The notes: generated from the letters alone by a model not told the origin. 64,000 bases of DNA from Desulfocurvibacter africanus subsp. africanus DSM 2603 (GCF_000422545.1 NZ_AULZ01000015.1:58533-122532), one strand, 5' to 3'; positions 36,856-48,249 are shown, counted from the stretch's first letter. Numbers and translations: made by a program.

Positions 36856-37632
36856 CTATTTCAGCCAGATGATCTGTTCCACGCCACGCAGTTGTTTGAA
36901 TGTCCGGCCTTCCTGGATGCCTTCGACCGCCAGGTCGGGATCGCTGACCCGCGTGCCGCCAAGGGCTTGCAGGCCCCAATCGAACAGGCAGGGAGACATG
37001 GGCGTGCTGGGCCCGAGCATGATCGTGAATGCGCCGGGCCGGCACAACCGAAGCAATCTCTCGCAGCTGCCGTTGAGCAGGGTAGTGCCCGTCATGGCCA
37101 CCACATCGGCCTGCGGCAGCAGCTCCTCGGCCTCGTGCTCCGGCCTGTCGCCAGGGCGAAGCTCCTTTTCAATGACCCAGAAATCCGCGAATTCTTGGCC
37201 CATGCGCTCCACGAAGGGGAAGTGTCCCACCACGGCCACCCGCTTGCCACGTCCTTTAGCCATGATTAGCTCTTGGGCCTTCATCGTTGCGGCCTCGGCG
37301 GGAAACGGCAAAAGCAGGTTCACCGCAGCCATGCCGAAGGCTGCCGCATCCGGCTCGCCGGAGCGGCCCAGGAGTAGTTCGGCGGTTTCCTTGACTGAAG
37401 ATGGCAGCGTTTGCAGCTCCACGGCTGGCGGCTCGTCGTGTCGCGCTGCCCTGGAACATAGGCCCATGCCCTGGCTGCGCAGGCCCAGCAGATGGGCGCC
37501 CTGAACATAGGCGCGCACGGGCATGTCCGGCCGGCCCTTGCAGGCGCTGGCCAGGATGTCGGCCAGCAACCGAGCCTGCCTTGCGGGCGATGGAGATGTT
37601 TGAGCGTTTTCGTAGGGCTTTTCGTAGGGCAT
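36856..37632 (-). CDS. DUF364 (Rossmann-type) protein
   Basis: 258 residues from ATG 37632 (GGGGAGG upstream). The second half shows VAVVGHFPFVERM, VIEKELRPGDRPEHEAEELLPQADVVAMTGTTLLN and GAFTIMLGPSTPMSPCLFDWG, the DUF364 pattern, a domain proposed to bind heavy metals or organometallic cofactors. The N-terminal 100 residues correspond to the DUF4213 type domain. Role here unknown; a metal-binding function would suit an anaerobe. Confidence 0.75.
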   Translation of the reverse strand: MPYEKPYENAQTSPSPARQARLLADILASACKGRPDMPVRAYVQGAHLLGLRSQGMGLCSRAARHDEPPAVELQTLPSSVKETAELLLGRSGEPDAAAFGMAAVNLLLPFPAEAATMKAQELIMAKGRGKRVAVVGHFPFVERMGQEFADFWVIEKELRPGDRPEHEAEELLPQADVVAMTGTTLLNGSCERLLRLCRPGAFTIMLGPSTPMSPCLFDWGLQALGGTRVSDPDLAVEGIQEGRTFKQLRGVEQIIWLK

Positions 37633-37849
37633 GGGATCCTCCCCGCTGAGATCACGGTATGGCAAAACTGGTCGAAGCGAAAGATGGAGTATGACCGGCA
37701 CTATTTCCCAGTTGCGCGGGTATGGATAAGAGCGAAGAAAATCCCCTGGCGAGTCTTTACTTCATAGTGGGATTGAATTAATCAGGTGTGCTTATTTCAG
37801 GCCGCATGCAGCGGTTTTCCACAAGAATGCTTTTTGCAAGGGAGTACGC

Positions 37850-38224
37850 ATGGACCCCAAGGACATTGAGTTCTTTCGCAAGCACTTGAGCGACATGCTG
37901 AACGATATCGTCAAGCAGGGTGACGAGACCATCGAGGATATGACTGATACAGTCGAGGTCTATGCCGATCCTGCCGACCGGGCCACCGCCGAGTCCGACC
38001 GGGCCTTCACCCTCCGGCTGCGCGACCGCGAGCGCCGGTTGATCAAAAAGATTAAAGAAGCCATTCAGCGTATAGACGATGGTTCCTATGGCATCTGCGA
38101 GGAGTGCGGCGAAGACATCAGCGTGCCGCGGCTCAAGGCTCGGCCCGTGACCACTCTGTGCATCCACTGCAAGAGCAAGCAGGAGGAAGATGAGCATCAG
38201 CGTGCCGAATCGGCGTCTTCATAG
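37850..38224 (+). CDS. dksA: DksA/TraR-type zinc-finger regulator
   Basis: 124 residues. A helical coiled-coil region (about 10-85) is followed by the zinc finger C-x2-C (CEEC) and C-x2-C (CIHC) around 84-108. It binds RNA polymerase via the secondary channel and works with ppGpp. GGGAG precedes the ATG. The acidic tip residues between the helices (DADRA type) are seen as DPADRAT. It lies 70 nt before the NFACT gene. Confidence 0.9.
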   Translation: MDPKDIEFFRKHLSDMLNDIVKQGDETIEDMTDTVEVYADPADRATAESDRAFTLRLRDRERRLIKKIKEAIQRIDDGSYGICEECGEDISVPRLKARPVTTLCIHCKSKQEEDEHQRAESASS

Positions 38225-38294
38225 CTTTCTGACGCCGCGCGCTGGACGCCAACGTCCTCACCCCTTCCTGGCTTAATCGCACAGACCCAAGTTC

Positions 38295-39845
38295 ATGGAC
38301 GCGCACATCTTCCGCTCCCTATGCATCGAACTTGGGCCTGCGCTCAGCGGCCGCCGTATAGAGAAGATATACAGTCCGGCCAAGAGCTACTGGACCCTCG
38401 TGCTCGGCGCCAGGGGCGGCAAGCGCCTGCTCCTGTTCCATCCGGCCAAGAAGGATGCCCTGCTTTTGTTGTCCGGGACAAAGCCGCAGAATCCCATGTC
38501 GGCTCCGGCCGAGGCCATGTGGTTCCGCAAGCGCATCTCGGGCCGCTGGCTGGGGCAATGGCAAGCTGATTGGCCCGGATTGCGCATTGCCTGGGAGCTG
38601 TCGCCCGTGCCTCCCGACGCTCCTGATCAAAGCCGTTTCCTGGTGCTGGATATGCACGCGGGCATGCGCTTGGCCGGGGAATTGGAGCCGTCTTTCGGCA
38701 GCGAGCCGTCTTGGCCGCCGCTTGAGCGGGCGCTGCATGATCCTGATGTCTGGAAAGAATTCCCCCAACTCTCCCCGGCGTTGCGCAGGCGGCTCAAATC
38801 CCAGCCCGAGCGCGATGTCGCGAACTTCTATGCCTCCCTTGCCAAGCAACCGGCCAATCCTATTTATGTAGCATACAAGAACGGGACGCCCACGGCCCTG
38901 CACGCATGGCCGCAAGACGAAGGTCAGGCGGATAGCGTCCAGGCCTTTGGGAGTGCGTTGGAAGCCGCGGCTGCCTATGGCGAGCCGAAATTCTTCGCTG
39001 GTCTGGCTCATGGCGAGTCGGCCAACGACAGGGAAGCCTTCAAGGTTCGCGAGCGCCGCTTGCGGCGCGGGCTGGAGCGCCTGGAGGCAGACCGGGAACG
39101 GCTTTCGCGCATGACGGCTCAACAATCCCAGGCTGAACTGCTCCAGGCCGAACTGTACAAGCACAAGTCTGGGCCCACTCCCGAGCGCATCACCGGCCGC
39201 CATCCGCTGCACGGCGAGATAACGGTGGAGTTGAACACGCGTATGAGCGTGACCGAGAACATGGAACGGCTCTTCCAACAGGTGGCCAAGGGCAGGCGTG
39301 GCCTGGCTGTTGTGGATCAGCGTCGGGCGCAGCTCGGCGCCGAACTGCGAGGCCAGGCCGAGGGACGGGTGCAGGCCTCTGCCGAGGGCAAGGAAGCCCT
39401 GGAAACCAAGGTCGACGACCGACCGTTACTGTCCAAACGTTTGCGCGGCCTGGCCGTGCTGATATTCACCACCAGCGACGGCTTCCGCGTGCTGCGCGGC
39501 AAGAATCAGGAAGCAGGCCACAAGCTGCTCAGTCAGGCGGCCAGCCCCTTCGACTTGTGGTTTCATGCCGCGCACAGGCCAGGGGCGCATGTGGTGCTCA
39601 AGCGCGACTATCCAGCCCAGGAAGTGCCGGAAAGGAGCATGCGCGAGGCTGCGGCGCTGGCCGGGCTGGCCAGCGGTTATGCCGGCGAGGCCAAGGCCGA
39701 CGTGTTCTGTGCCCTGGTCAAGGACGTGCGCAAGATCAAAGGAGCGGCTTTGGGCCTGGTGCGTGTCGAGGAGATGCGCCAAACCCTGCGCGTGGACCTG
39801 GACCCTGAGTTGCCCGAGAAGCTCAAGCTTGCATTGCCCCTCTGA
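38295..39845 (+). CDS. NFACT-family protein (RqcH/Rqc2 homologue)
   Basis: 516 residues. NFACT-N region about 1-200 (MDAHIFRSLCIELGPALSGRRIEKIY), a charged central coiled coil about 240-360 and NFACT-R from about 390 (TSDGFRVLRGKNQEAGHKLL, FDLWFHAAHRPGAHVVLK). Family members bind stalled 50S subunits and recruit tRNA-Ala for C-terminal Ala tailing. It is slightly shorter than typical RqcH, so activity should not be assumed. It follows dksA. Confidence 0.8.
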   Translation: MDAHIFRSLCIELGPALSGRRIEKIYSPAKSYWTLVLGARGGKRLLLFHPAKKDALLLLSGTKPQNPMSAPAEAMWFRKRISGRWLGQWQADWPGLRIAWELSPVPPDAPDQSRFLVLDMHAGMRLAGELEPSFGSEPSWPPLERALHDPDVWKEFPQLSPALRRRLKSQPERDVANFYASLAKQPANPIYVAYKNGTPTALHAWPQDEGQADSVQAFGSALEAAAAYGEPKFFAGLAHGESANDREAFKVRERRLRRGLERLEADRERLSRMTAQQSQAELLQAELYKHKSGPTPERITGRHPLHGEITVELNTRMSVTENMERLFQQVAKGRRGLAVVDQRRAQLGAELRGQAEGRVQASAEGKEALETKVDDRPLLSKRLRGLAVLIFTTSDGFRVLRGKNQEAGHKLLSQAASPFDLWFHAAHRPGAHVVLKRDYPAQEVPERSMREAAALAGLASGYAGEAKADVFCALVKDVRKIKGAALGLVRVEEMRQTLRVDLDPELPEKLKLALPL

Positions 39846-40047
39846 TTTCTTGCCTCCAAATTATTGCGGGCTGTGCGCTCGAGCGATCCTTGGCGCATGG
39901 GACATGGCGCATGGCGGCCGGATTGGCGCGGTGTAGGCATGATGCCGAAAAGACGGATGGCGGCCATCGAAAGTTGGACGCCCGCTTGAAAAAACAGTAC
40001 AAAACTTCTTGGCCTAATTGGTCGGGAGTGGATGCATACGGAGCGTC

Positions 40048-41034
<987 letters not shown>

Positions 41035-43330
41035 CGGCTCGGTTTCCAGGACCGGCGCCAAAACGGTCCTGGGCTCCAGGTCCGTGTCCGCTTTGCGCCT
41101 CCGGCTCAGCAGTGATGCCGGCGGCCTGCTGGCTCTCGTGGGCGTTCTCCTGGCCCTGAGCATCATGGCCGGCCTGCGTTTTGAGCGGCCTATCACGATT
41201 TATGTCGCCGGCGAGATCGCCAGTCAGGACATTACCGCCGACGAGGACCTGCTCCTGGAGGAGGCCGAGGCTACCCAGCGCAAGCGCGAGCAGGTTTCCT
41301 CGGCCCAGCCGCCGGTATATGACCTCAGCCACGAGGTGGTGACCGACCTCAAACGGCGCGTTACCACCATTCTGGACCAGATAGCCCAGACTCCCACCGA
41401 GGATTTGGAGCGGCTGCGTTGGCAGATCTCCGAGAGCCTCAATTCCGAGATCAGCTCGCGCAGCTTGTTCATGTGGCGCACGGACGAGTTCCGGAAAGCG
41501 CTTACCGAAACCATCCTGCCCTGGCTCGAAACCTATTTCGACTACGGCGTTGTGGGCGAAAAGAGGCTGCTACTGCCCAACAGGGGCGGCATCATCATTC
41601 GCGACCTGGGCAACGACCAGGAGAGCCTCAAGGCCGACCTGCAGCTCATCCGCGACCTGGGCCAGTTCCGCGCGGATCTGGAGCATTATCTGCGTATAGA
41701 TCTCAAGAAGCCCATCCGCTTCCGCCGGGCCGTGGAAGACATCATCCATCCCATGTCCATGCCGAGCCTGACCTTCAATCGCGAGGCCACCCAAAGCCGC
41801 AAGCGTGAAGTCATGGAAGCCGTGGAACCGGTCTACACGCAGATCAAGAAGGGCGAGATCATCGTGCGCCAGGGCGAGCGGGTCACGTCCGACCAGCAGC
41901 TAAAGATCCAGGCACTGTACACGCGGCAGAAGAGCTTCTTCATGCCCATGCAGGCCTCGGGCATCTTCATCATCGGCTTCCTTCTGCTGCTCGGCCTGTA
42001 CTTCTCGACCATGGAGGTGCGCACCCGCGATCTGGCCGTGCGCGACGCCGTGTTCCTGGGCTCCGTCTTCCTGCTGTTCGGCCTGATGGCCAAGGTGCTG
42101 GCTGTAATCAAGACGCCCCTTGCCCAGGGCATCGTCTTCGCGAACATGAGCCCGGAGCTGTTCCCTTATCTGTTGCCCGCTGCTGGGGCCATGGGCGTGC
42201 TGGCCCTGTTCTTCCCCGTGGTAATCTGCTTTTTCGCCGGGCTGCTCATCGCTTTCCTGTGCGGCAAGTTGGCGGGTGGCGGCCTGGAATTGGTCATTTT
42301 CTATTTCATCTCGGGCATGTTCAACGTTTTCTTCATCAAGCGCGCCCAGAACCGCATCGAGTTGCTGTCCAGCGTCTTTCCTCTCATGGGAGCGCTGCTC
42401 TTGTGCTGGGTCGGTGTGCTCATGCTCGGCTCCCCAAGCTCGGCCGGAATCTGGAGCGGCACGGTGCTCGTGTTTACCTGCGGTCTGCTCTCGCTTCTGG
42501 CGGTGCTGGCCCTGTCGCCCATTACCGAGCATGTCTTCGGCTACACCTCACGCTTCAAGCTAATGGAGCTCATGAATCTGGAGCAGCCGCTGTTGCAGGA
42601 GCTCATGGTCAACGCGCCCGGCACCTATCACCACTCGCTGGTCGTTTCCAACATGGTCGAGGCTGGGGCCAGGGCCATCGGCGCCAACCCCTTGCTGGGC
42701 AAGGTAGCGGCCCTGTACCATGACATCGGCAAGCTCAAGACGCCGCACTACTTCATCGAGAACCAATTCGGCTGCGGCAACAAGCATGACAAGCTTGCGC
42801 CCTCCATGAGCGCCCTGGTGCTTATCTCGCACGCCAAGAAGGGCGTGGAGTTGGCAAGGGAGCACAAGCTCGGCCCTGAGATCGTGGACATCATCCAGCA
42901 GCACCACGGCACGTCACTGATCACCTACTTTTATCACAAGGCTCAGGAACAAGCCGAATCCAGAGGCGAGGAGGCCGTGCGCGAGGAGGATTACCGCTAT
43001 CCGGGTCCCAAGCCCCAGACCAAGGAAGCCGGGCTCATCCTGCTGGCCGACGTCATCGAGGCTTCCAGCCGTACCTTGGTGGACCCCACACCGAGCCGTC
43101 TCAAGGGCCATATCCAGAAGTTGATCCGCACCATTTTCACCGAGGGACAGCTGGATGAGTCCGAATTGACGCTAAAGGACTTGCACCTGCTGACCGACGC
43201 CTTCCTGCGTATCCTTACCGGCATATTCCATAACCGCATCGAGTACCCGGGTGACAAGGCCGAGAGCCAGTCCAGCCAGAGCGGGAGCAAGCCCGTGGCG
43301 CCGCCCATGTACCCCATGCATCAGTAAGCC

Positions 43331-43804
43331 GTGTCCGTTTCCCTGTTCACTCAGGCCGGCCTGCGCCTCCCGCCGGTTTTTCCCTTGAGCCGTCACGAAA
43401 TCCTGGAACTTTGCGATCCGCTTTTGGATGTCCTGGGCCTGTCCGGCTGCTCCTTTGACCTGCACCTGGTGGACGATGCCGATATTGCCAGGCGCAATGC
43501 CGCATTCATGGGCTGCGTGGGGCCGACCAATGTATTGAGCTTTCCGGCCGGATCAGGGGATACCAAAGGAACGGATGTGGCCGATGTGGCCGATGTGTTT
43601 GAAGAAGGGCAGGACCATTGGCTGGGCGAGATCGTCCTGTCCGTGGATACCCTGGAGCGCGAAGCCTTTCTATACGGGCAGCAGCCTCGAGAGCATCTGG
43701 TGCGCCTTTTGGCCCATGCCGTACTGCACCTGGCCGGACATGACCACGGCGAGATCATGGACGCCCTCACCGAGCAGGCCGTGGAAGCTCTGGGCAGGAG
43801 CTGA
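43331..43804 (+). CDS. ybeY: endoribonuclease YbeY
   Basis: 157 residues from GTG 43331. Metal site HAVLHLAGHDH: H129, H133 and H139. It processes the 16S rRNA 3' end and takes part in ribosome quality control. A short insert DVADVADVFEEG (about 82-93), largely a repeated VAD, lies between the conserved NVLSFP motif and the catalytic region. Starts 3 nt after the pgpH-like gene. Confidence 0.93.
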   Translation: MSVSLFTQAGLRLPPVFPLSRHEILELCDPLLDVLGLSGCSFDLHLVDDADIARRNAAFMGCVGPTNVLSFPAGSGDTKGTDVADVADVFEEGQDHWLGEIVLSVDTLEREAFLYGQQPREHLVRLLAHAVLHLAGHDHGEIMDALTEQAVEALGRS

Positions 43805-43845
43805 GGTCGCTTGCCTGCACGGTTCGGACGGTTTATGAGTTCGCC

Positions 43846-44292
43846 ATGAGCGCGGAAAGCGGAAAGGGTCCTATCCCCATCACGAATCAGGTGGCCATCC
43901 CAGAGCAGGAGTTGTCCTTCACCTTTGCCAGGTCCGGCGGACCGGGTGGGCAGAATGTGAACAAGGTCAACACCAAGGCCGTGCTGCGCTTCGATGTGGT
44001 CGGCTCGCAAAGCCTGGGCGAAGAGGATAAGCGGCTCATCCTTGAGCGCTTGGCTTCCAGGCTGACCAAGGAGGGCGAGCTGGTGCTCGCCAGCGACGCC
44101 ACGCGCAGCCAGGAAGACAACAAGCGTCTGACTGTGCTCAAGCTTCAGCAGCTCCTGCGTGCGGCCTTGCGCATACAGCGCCCGCGCAAGGCTACGCGAC
44201 CCAGCCGTGCGGCCAAGGAGCGGCGGCTGGCCACCAAGAAGGCCAGGGGCGCCCGCAAACAGGAGCGCTCGGGCCAAGGTTTCGATTCCTAG
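43846..44292 (+). CDS. arfB: alternative ribosome-rescue hydrolase ArfB
   Basis: 148 residues. Catalytic GGQ motif at 34-36 (SGGPGGQNVNK) and a basic C-terminal tail (RPRKATRPSRAAKERRLATKKARGARKQ) that enters the empty mRNA channel. It frees peptides from non-stop ribosomes. The stop TAG (44290-44292) is the first three bases of repeat copy 6, so the reading frame ends exactly in the element end. Confidence 0.9.
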   Translation: MSAESGKGPIPITNQVAIPEQELSFTFARSGGPGGQNVNKVNTKAVLRFDVVGSQSLGEEDKRLILERLASRLTKEGELVLASDATRSQEDNKRLTVLKLQQLLRAALRIQRPRKATRPSRAAKERRLATKKARGARKQERSGQGFDS

Positions 44293-44417
44293 AGCAGATT
44301 GCTTTTAAGACGCCCGCTCCTGCGTTGACGGCGCAAGTGAATTGCGCCTACGCCTACGCGGCGGCAAGCCATGTCGACGCATGGCTTGCAGAGCATTTTC
44401 AAAAGCAAAATGCTCTA
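44290..44417 (+). repeat. dispersed structured element, copy 6
   Basis: 128 bp, left end TAGAGCAGATTGC. The long hairpin is GCAAGCCATG/CATGGCTTGC with a loop change, and the linker is of the TACGCCTACGCGGCGG type. It supplies the arfB stop codon and lies 300 bp before the OmpA-family gene. Confidence 0.9.
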
Positions 44418-44719
44418 GCGCAACTTGCGCAAGAACTGGTAAGGTTTTTGTCCCTTCCGTGCCCACTTCCAAGGTCATGCCTGAATAAGGCCCATCCCGA
44501 ACCGCGTAATTCATCGCTCGTGAACCCTGGCAGAATGTTTGCAATCCCGGCCAGGTCTTTTCCAGTGCGACGAGCTGATCGACGGCAGCTCAGCGCAGGA
44601 AAGGCGCACGCACGGGCAGAATGCTTTGCCCTGTGCAAGGCTTTGGGCTATTTTTTGTTTTCATCGGGTTTGCTTTGCGGCGTTGATAGCTGCGGAGAGT
44701 TACACAGGAGGCCTGGCCA
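44418..44719. other. intergenic region upstream of the OmpA-family gene
   Basis: About 300 bp, no supported gene. GCGCAACTTGCGC is a perfect short palindrome directly after copy 6. A minus-strand frame starting near 44518 runs into the element and is probably spurious. No clear promoter. Confidence 0.45.
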
Positions 44720-45388
44720 ATGAAAAAAATCGCTACTAAAATTCTTCTGGTTTGCATGTGCAGCGCGCTCTTCGCCGCGGGCTGCACCACCGATCCTTAC
44801 ACCGGCGAGCGCCAGGTCAGTCGGGCCGCCATAGGCGCTGGAGCCGGCGCGGCCGCGGGTGCGGCCGGAGGGGCCATCTTCGGCGGCGGTGACCGCGGTA
44901 AGCGCGTGCTCATCGGCGCGGGTATTGGAGCTTTGGCAGGCGGCGCCGTGGGTGGATACATGGACTACCAGGAATCCAAGCTGCGCCAGCGGTTGCAAGG
45001 CACGGGCGTCAGCGTGACCCGCCAGGGAGACATGATCATCCTGAACATGCCGGGCAACGTAACCTTTGACTCCGGCTCGGCGGGTATCAAGCCGCAGTTC
45101 TTCGAGGTGCTCAACTCCGTGGCTATCGTGCTCAAGGAGTATGAAAAGACCTACGTCGATGTTCTTGGTCACACTGATTCCACGGGGTCGATGAACCTGA
45201 ATATGCGCTTGTCCCAAGATCGGGCCCAAAGCGTAGCCCAGTACCTCATCAGTCAGGGCGTGCAGCAGGAGCGCTTTCTTGTGCGCGGCATGGGTCCCAA
45301 TCAGCCCATCGCCGACAACTCCACGGCGGCAGGCAGGTCCCAGAACCGTCGCGTGGAGATCAAACTTACGCCCATCACCCAGCAGTAG
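44720..45388 (+). CDS. OmpA-family lipoprotein with glycine zipper (YiaD-like)
   Basis: 222 residues with CAGGAGG before the ATG. Lipobox LFAAGC (Cys about 22). Residues 38-85 are a glycine-zipper stretch (AAIGAGAGAAAGAAGGAIFGG, GAGIGALAGGAVGG). The C-terminal OmpA domain (about 105-222) has VLGHTDSTG and the NRRVEIKL end, which bind peptidoglycan. It should anchor the outer membrane to the wall. Confidence 0.88.
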   Translation: MKKIATKILLVCMCSALFAAGCTTDPYTGERQVSRAAIGAGAGAAAGAAGGAIFGGGDRGKRVLIGAGIGALAGGAVGGYMDYQESKLRQRLQGTGVSVTRQGDMIILNMPGNVTFDSGSAGIKPQFFEVLNSVAIVLKEYEKTYVDVLGHTDSTGSMNLNMRLSQDRAQSVAQYLISQGVQQERFLVRGMGPNQPIADNSTAAGRSQNRRVEIKLTPITQQ

Positions 45389-45422
45389 CTGTCCTCTACG
45401 GGTAACTGCTTCGGAACCTATC

Positions 45423-45456
45423 GCAGGGCCGCGCTTTCCATGAAAGGCGGCCCTGC
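45423..45456 (+). terminator. hairpin after the OmpA-family gene
   Basis: GCAGGGCCGC (45423-45432) pairs with GCGGCCCTGC (45447-45456). No T-run. Confidence 0.5.
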
Positions 45457-45550
45457 CTCATTCCGAACCCTCGCTGTCTTGACCCTGTCCCGGTCACTCG
45501 GGTACACCGGCCCTGGCTATTTCCTTCCATTGTATCGCCCAAGGAGCAGT

Positions 45551-46159
45551 ATGTCCCCCCGAGGAGCCTACAAGACGCTGGGCAGTCTGGTGCTGGCTTC
45601 AGCCTCGCCCAGGCGTAGCGAACTGCTGGGCTTGGCCGGCCTGGAGTTCGAGGTTCTGCCCGGCGAAGCCGAGCCGATGCCCGAGGAGGGTGAGCCGCCG
45701 GCGGAATACGCCTGCCGCGCGGCCTTGGCCAAAGCTATGGACGCCTTTGCCCGCCGACCCGAGAACGTGGTGCTGGCCGCCGACACCATAGTGGTTCTGG
45801 GCACTCGTATTTTGGGTAAACCCAGCGATGAGGCCGACGCGCTACGCACCCTGCGGGAACTGGCAGGCCGTACCCATGAGGTCATCACCGGCTGCGCTGT
45901 TTGCGCTCCAGGCCGCAAACCCGAGAGCTTCGCTGTATCCACCCTGGTGACCATGGCCAGAGTTCAGGATGCGGCGCTGAAAGCCTATGTGGCAACGGGC
46001 GAGCCCATGGACAAGGCCGGCAGCTACGCCATCCAGGGGCACGGAGGCTTCCTGGTGCAGCGCATCGAAGGCTCGTATTCCAATGTGGTTGGATTGCCTG
46101 TGGCGGAGGTGCTGGAGGCCTTTTCGACCTGGGGAATCATCGCGCCAAGGGCGGAATAA
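45551..46159 (+). CDS. maf: Maf-like nucleoside triphosphate pyrophosphatase
   Basis: 202 residues from ATG 45551 (AAGGAG at 45541-45546); an in-frame ATG 37 codons upstream is not preferred. Conserved Maf blocks: LVLASASPRRSELL, AADTIVV, GKPSD, HEVITG, KAGSYAIQG and the final NVVGLPV. Maf proteins hydrolyse non-canonical nucleotides. A fragment homologous to the central part of this gene is found at 47606-47698. Confidence 0.93.
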   Translation: MSPRGAYKTLGSLVLASASPRRSELLGLAGLEFEVLPGEAEPMPEEGEPPAEYACRAALAKAMDAFARRPENVVLAADTIVVLGTRILGKPSDEADALRTLRELAGRTHEVITGCAVCAPGRKPESFAVSTLVTMARVQDAALKAYVATGEPMDKAGSYAIQGHGGFLVQRIEGSYSNVVGLPVAEVLEAFSTWGIIAPRAE

Positions 46160-46220
46160 CCCTCCTCCTCTCCTTATTGGATTAATATTGGAAAATGCCG
46201 ATCGGTCCACATAGGACGAA

Positions 46221-47420
46221 ATGAATTACTATACGTCCATATGCGCCATTGCCAAAGACGAAGATCACGCCCTCAAGGAATGGGTGATCTATCATCTGAT
46301 GGTTGGCTTCGAAGCTGTCTTTATCTACGACAACAACAGCAAGAATCCTGTCCGCACGTTACTGGCGGACCTTGTCGAAGAGCAGCTTGTCCATGTCATC
46401 GATTGGCCAGTCCACGAAGCTCCGCAGCTTTCCGCTTATGCCCATTACATCAACAACTTCAAGGCCGTAAGTCGATGGACGGCCTTCATCGACATCGACG
46501 AGTTCATCGTTCCCAAGCAGGCATCCGGTATGAGGGATATCCTCGCTGCATATGAGGATTATGCCGGACTTGCCGTGTCCTGGATGATGTTCGGCTCCAA
46601 CGGACATGTCTCTCGCCCATCCGGTTTGTGCATCAATTCCTATGCGAACAGGCTGGAAACGAGCCAGCATGTGAAGACCATTGCTCAGTGCAGATATTTG
46701 GCCAAGCCTCTTTCTCCACACCATTTCGAGTACTTAAAAGATCATTATTGCGTCAATACGGAGAGGGTTCCGGTTTCCGGAGCGTTCTCCTACTATACGG
46801 ACGATGTATGCCAGATGAATCATTATTACTATAAATCGCAGCAGGACTTTTGCGCTAAGATTGAGCGTGGGTTCGCGACTAAGCTGAAAAGCCGCGATGG
46901 GTACGACATGGCGGAGTTCCTGCGGCAGGCCCACCGCACTGGTGAGCCGGATTTTTCCATCTCCAGATATGCCGTGCCGTTGGACCGCTTGATGCGCAGG
47001 CCGGCCAAATTCTTGAAATCGCTAGTCCAGAACCATGCCGGGAAATCCGTGGATCATTTCTTTCAAGAGATATTGCGGCAGGTCAACACTGGAAAAGGTG
47101 ACAAGGCGGAGGCGCTTGTTCAGTCCATGCTGCGATACCATCCCGACCATTCTGGCGTACAAATCTTGGCCTCGACTTTCTATAGAAAGAAAGGCGATTT
47201 GGGGAAAGCTCGCTCCTGCGCGATCAACGCCATCAAAAATGAGAGCAAAGCAGATTCCTACTATGAACTGCTGCAAGCGGAGCAAGCCATGGGCAATCTT
47301 GAGCAGTGCAAGCAGATTGCTGCTTTCATTCGCAGTTCCTTGGGCAGGCTTGGACAGCTGACCGAAGCCTGGGATGCTAAACTGCGGGCGGCCGTGGCGC
47401 CAGCCAAAGCAGGGGAGTAG
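46221..47420 (+). CDS. GT92/GT2-type glycosyltransferase with TPR tail
   Basis: 399 residues with AGGA before the ATG. CAIAKDEDHALKEWVIYHLMVGFEAVFIYDN at the start and the metal site FIDIDEFIVP are typical of the GT92-like group. About 290-390 forms TPR-like helices (KAEALVQSMLRYHPDHSGVQ, GDLGKARSCAINAIKN). The codon use is AT-richer than its neighbours. It lies between maf and the damaged pgpA copy and may be part of the duplicated block. Confidence 0.78.
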   Translation: MNYYTSICAIAKDEDHALKEWVIYHLMVGFEAVFIYDNNSKNPVRTLLADLVEEQLVHVIDWPVHEAPQLSAYAHYINNFKAVSRWTAFIDIDEFIVPKQASGMRDILAAYEDYAGLAVSWMMFGSNGHVSRPSGLCINSYANRLETSQHVKTIAQCRYLAKPLSPHHFEYLKDHYCVNTERVPVSGAFSYYTDDVCQMNHYYYKSQQDFCAKIERGFATKLKSRDGYDMAEFLRQAHRTGEPDFSISRYAVPLDRLMRRPAKFLKSLVQNHAGKSVDHFFQEILRQVNTGKGDKAEALVQSMLRYHPDHSGVQILASTFYRKKGDLGKARSCAINAIKNESKADSYYELLQAEQAMGNLEQCKQIAAFIRSSLGRLGQLTEAWDAKLRAAVAPAKAGE

Positions 47421-47423
47421 ATC

Positions 47424-47698
47424 ATGGCGGACAGCTCCAAGCTCCAGGCCCGCGTGTTGCCCACGACCATGTTGGACAAGGCCGCGTACGCCCTGGCCAC
47501 GCTTTGGCCTCTGGGGCACGCTCCCAAGGCTCCCGGCACTGCAGGCGCGCTGTTCGCTACTTTTTTAGCGCCCTGGCTGTTCATGCCTTTGCCCACCGTG
47601 GGGCGGCTATCCATACCGGCTACGCCATTTGCACGTCGGGCCGCAAGTCGGAGGTCTTCAGTGTGTCCACGCTGGAGACCATGTCATTGGCCCAAATA
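47424..47698 (+). pseudogene. pgpA 5' fragment fused to a maf fragment
   Basis: 47414-47605 is almost the same as 48356-48547 (start of intact pgpA with its GGAG site), differing at about ten positions or fewer. After 47606 the sequence changes to a stretch that translates, in another frame, to TGYAICTSGRKSEVFSVSTL, close to TGCAVCAPGRKPESFAVSTL in Maf. The two parts are in different frames, so there is no functional product. Confidence 0.85.
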
Positions 47699-48151
47699 CG
47701 CACGAACCTCTGCGAGTCGCTCCTGATAGTGCCGAATGTGTAGCCGAAGGTGTTTGTAGTAATCCTCGATCAGAAACTCCAATGTCTGCGGTCCGTTTGG
47801 AGTTCTCCATGTGTTGCGTTTGACGTCATTTGAAGTCGTATCGGCAAGATGCAGAAGCAACATGTTGTAGCATGACCATAGATGAGAAAGTATTTCGAAA
47901 TCAAGGTTGTCATATTTCTGTTGGGATACCCATGGCTCGGCATCATAACCAGGGAAAGAATCCAAATCGCCGAATTTGAGGCGGGTAAAGCGCTGATGGT
48001 TGTTGCTCGCGGAGTCTATCAAGTGGCCGACTATCTCAGCTAATGTCCAGGCATCCGACGAGATACGAACATGGCATGCCTCGCGTGGTGTCGAATCGAG
48101 AAGCTCTTGAAAGGTCTGGATCGTTTCTCTGGCTTCACTAATGGTGAACAT
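47684..48151 (-). CDS. DinB-like four-helix-bundle protein
   Basis: 155 residues. Helical pattern with metal-binding His candidates: EIVGHLIDSASNNHQRF and the C-terminal EDYYKHLRLHIRHYQERL. Such proteins are often thiol-dependent or metal-binding enzymes of unknown substrate. It is AT-richer than its neighbours and its 3' end overlaps the end of the maf fragment by about 15 bp, so it probably came with the rearrangement. Confidence 0.78.
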   Translation of the reverse strand: MFTISEARETIQTFQELLDSTPREACHVRISSDAWTLAEIVGHLIDSASNNHQRFTRLKFGDLDSFPGYDAEPWVSQQKYDNLDFEILSHLWSCYNMLLLHLADTTSNDVKRNTWRTPNGPQTLEFLIEDYYKHLRLHIRHYQERLAEVRAYLGQ

Positions 48152-48249
48152 GGCGATTTTCCATTGTATGCATACGTGATGTCCTCAATCTATCCATTAT
48201 GTCACATTAACTGAATCTCCCGCTAAAGGCAATTTAATGGTAATAACTA

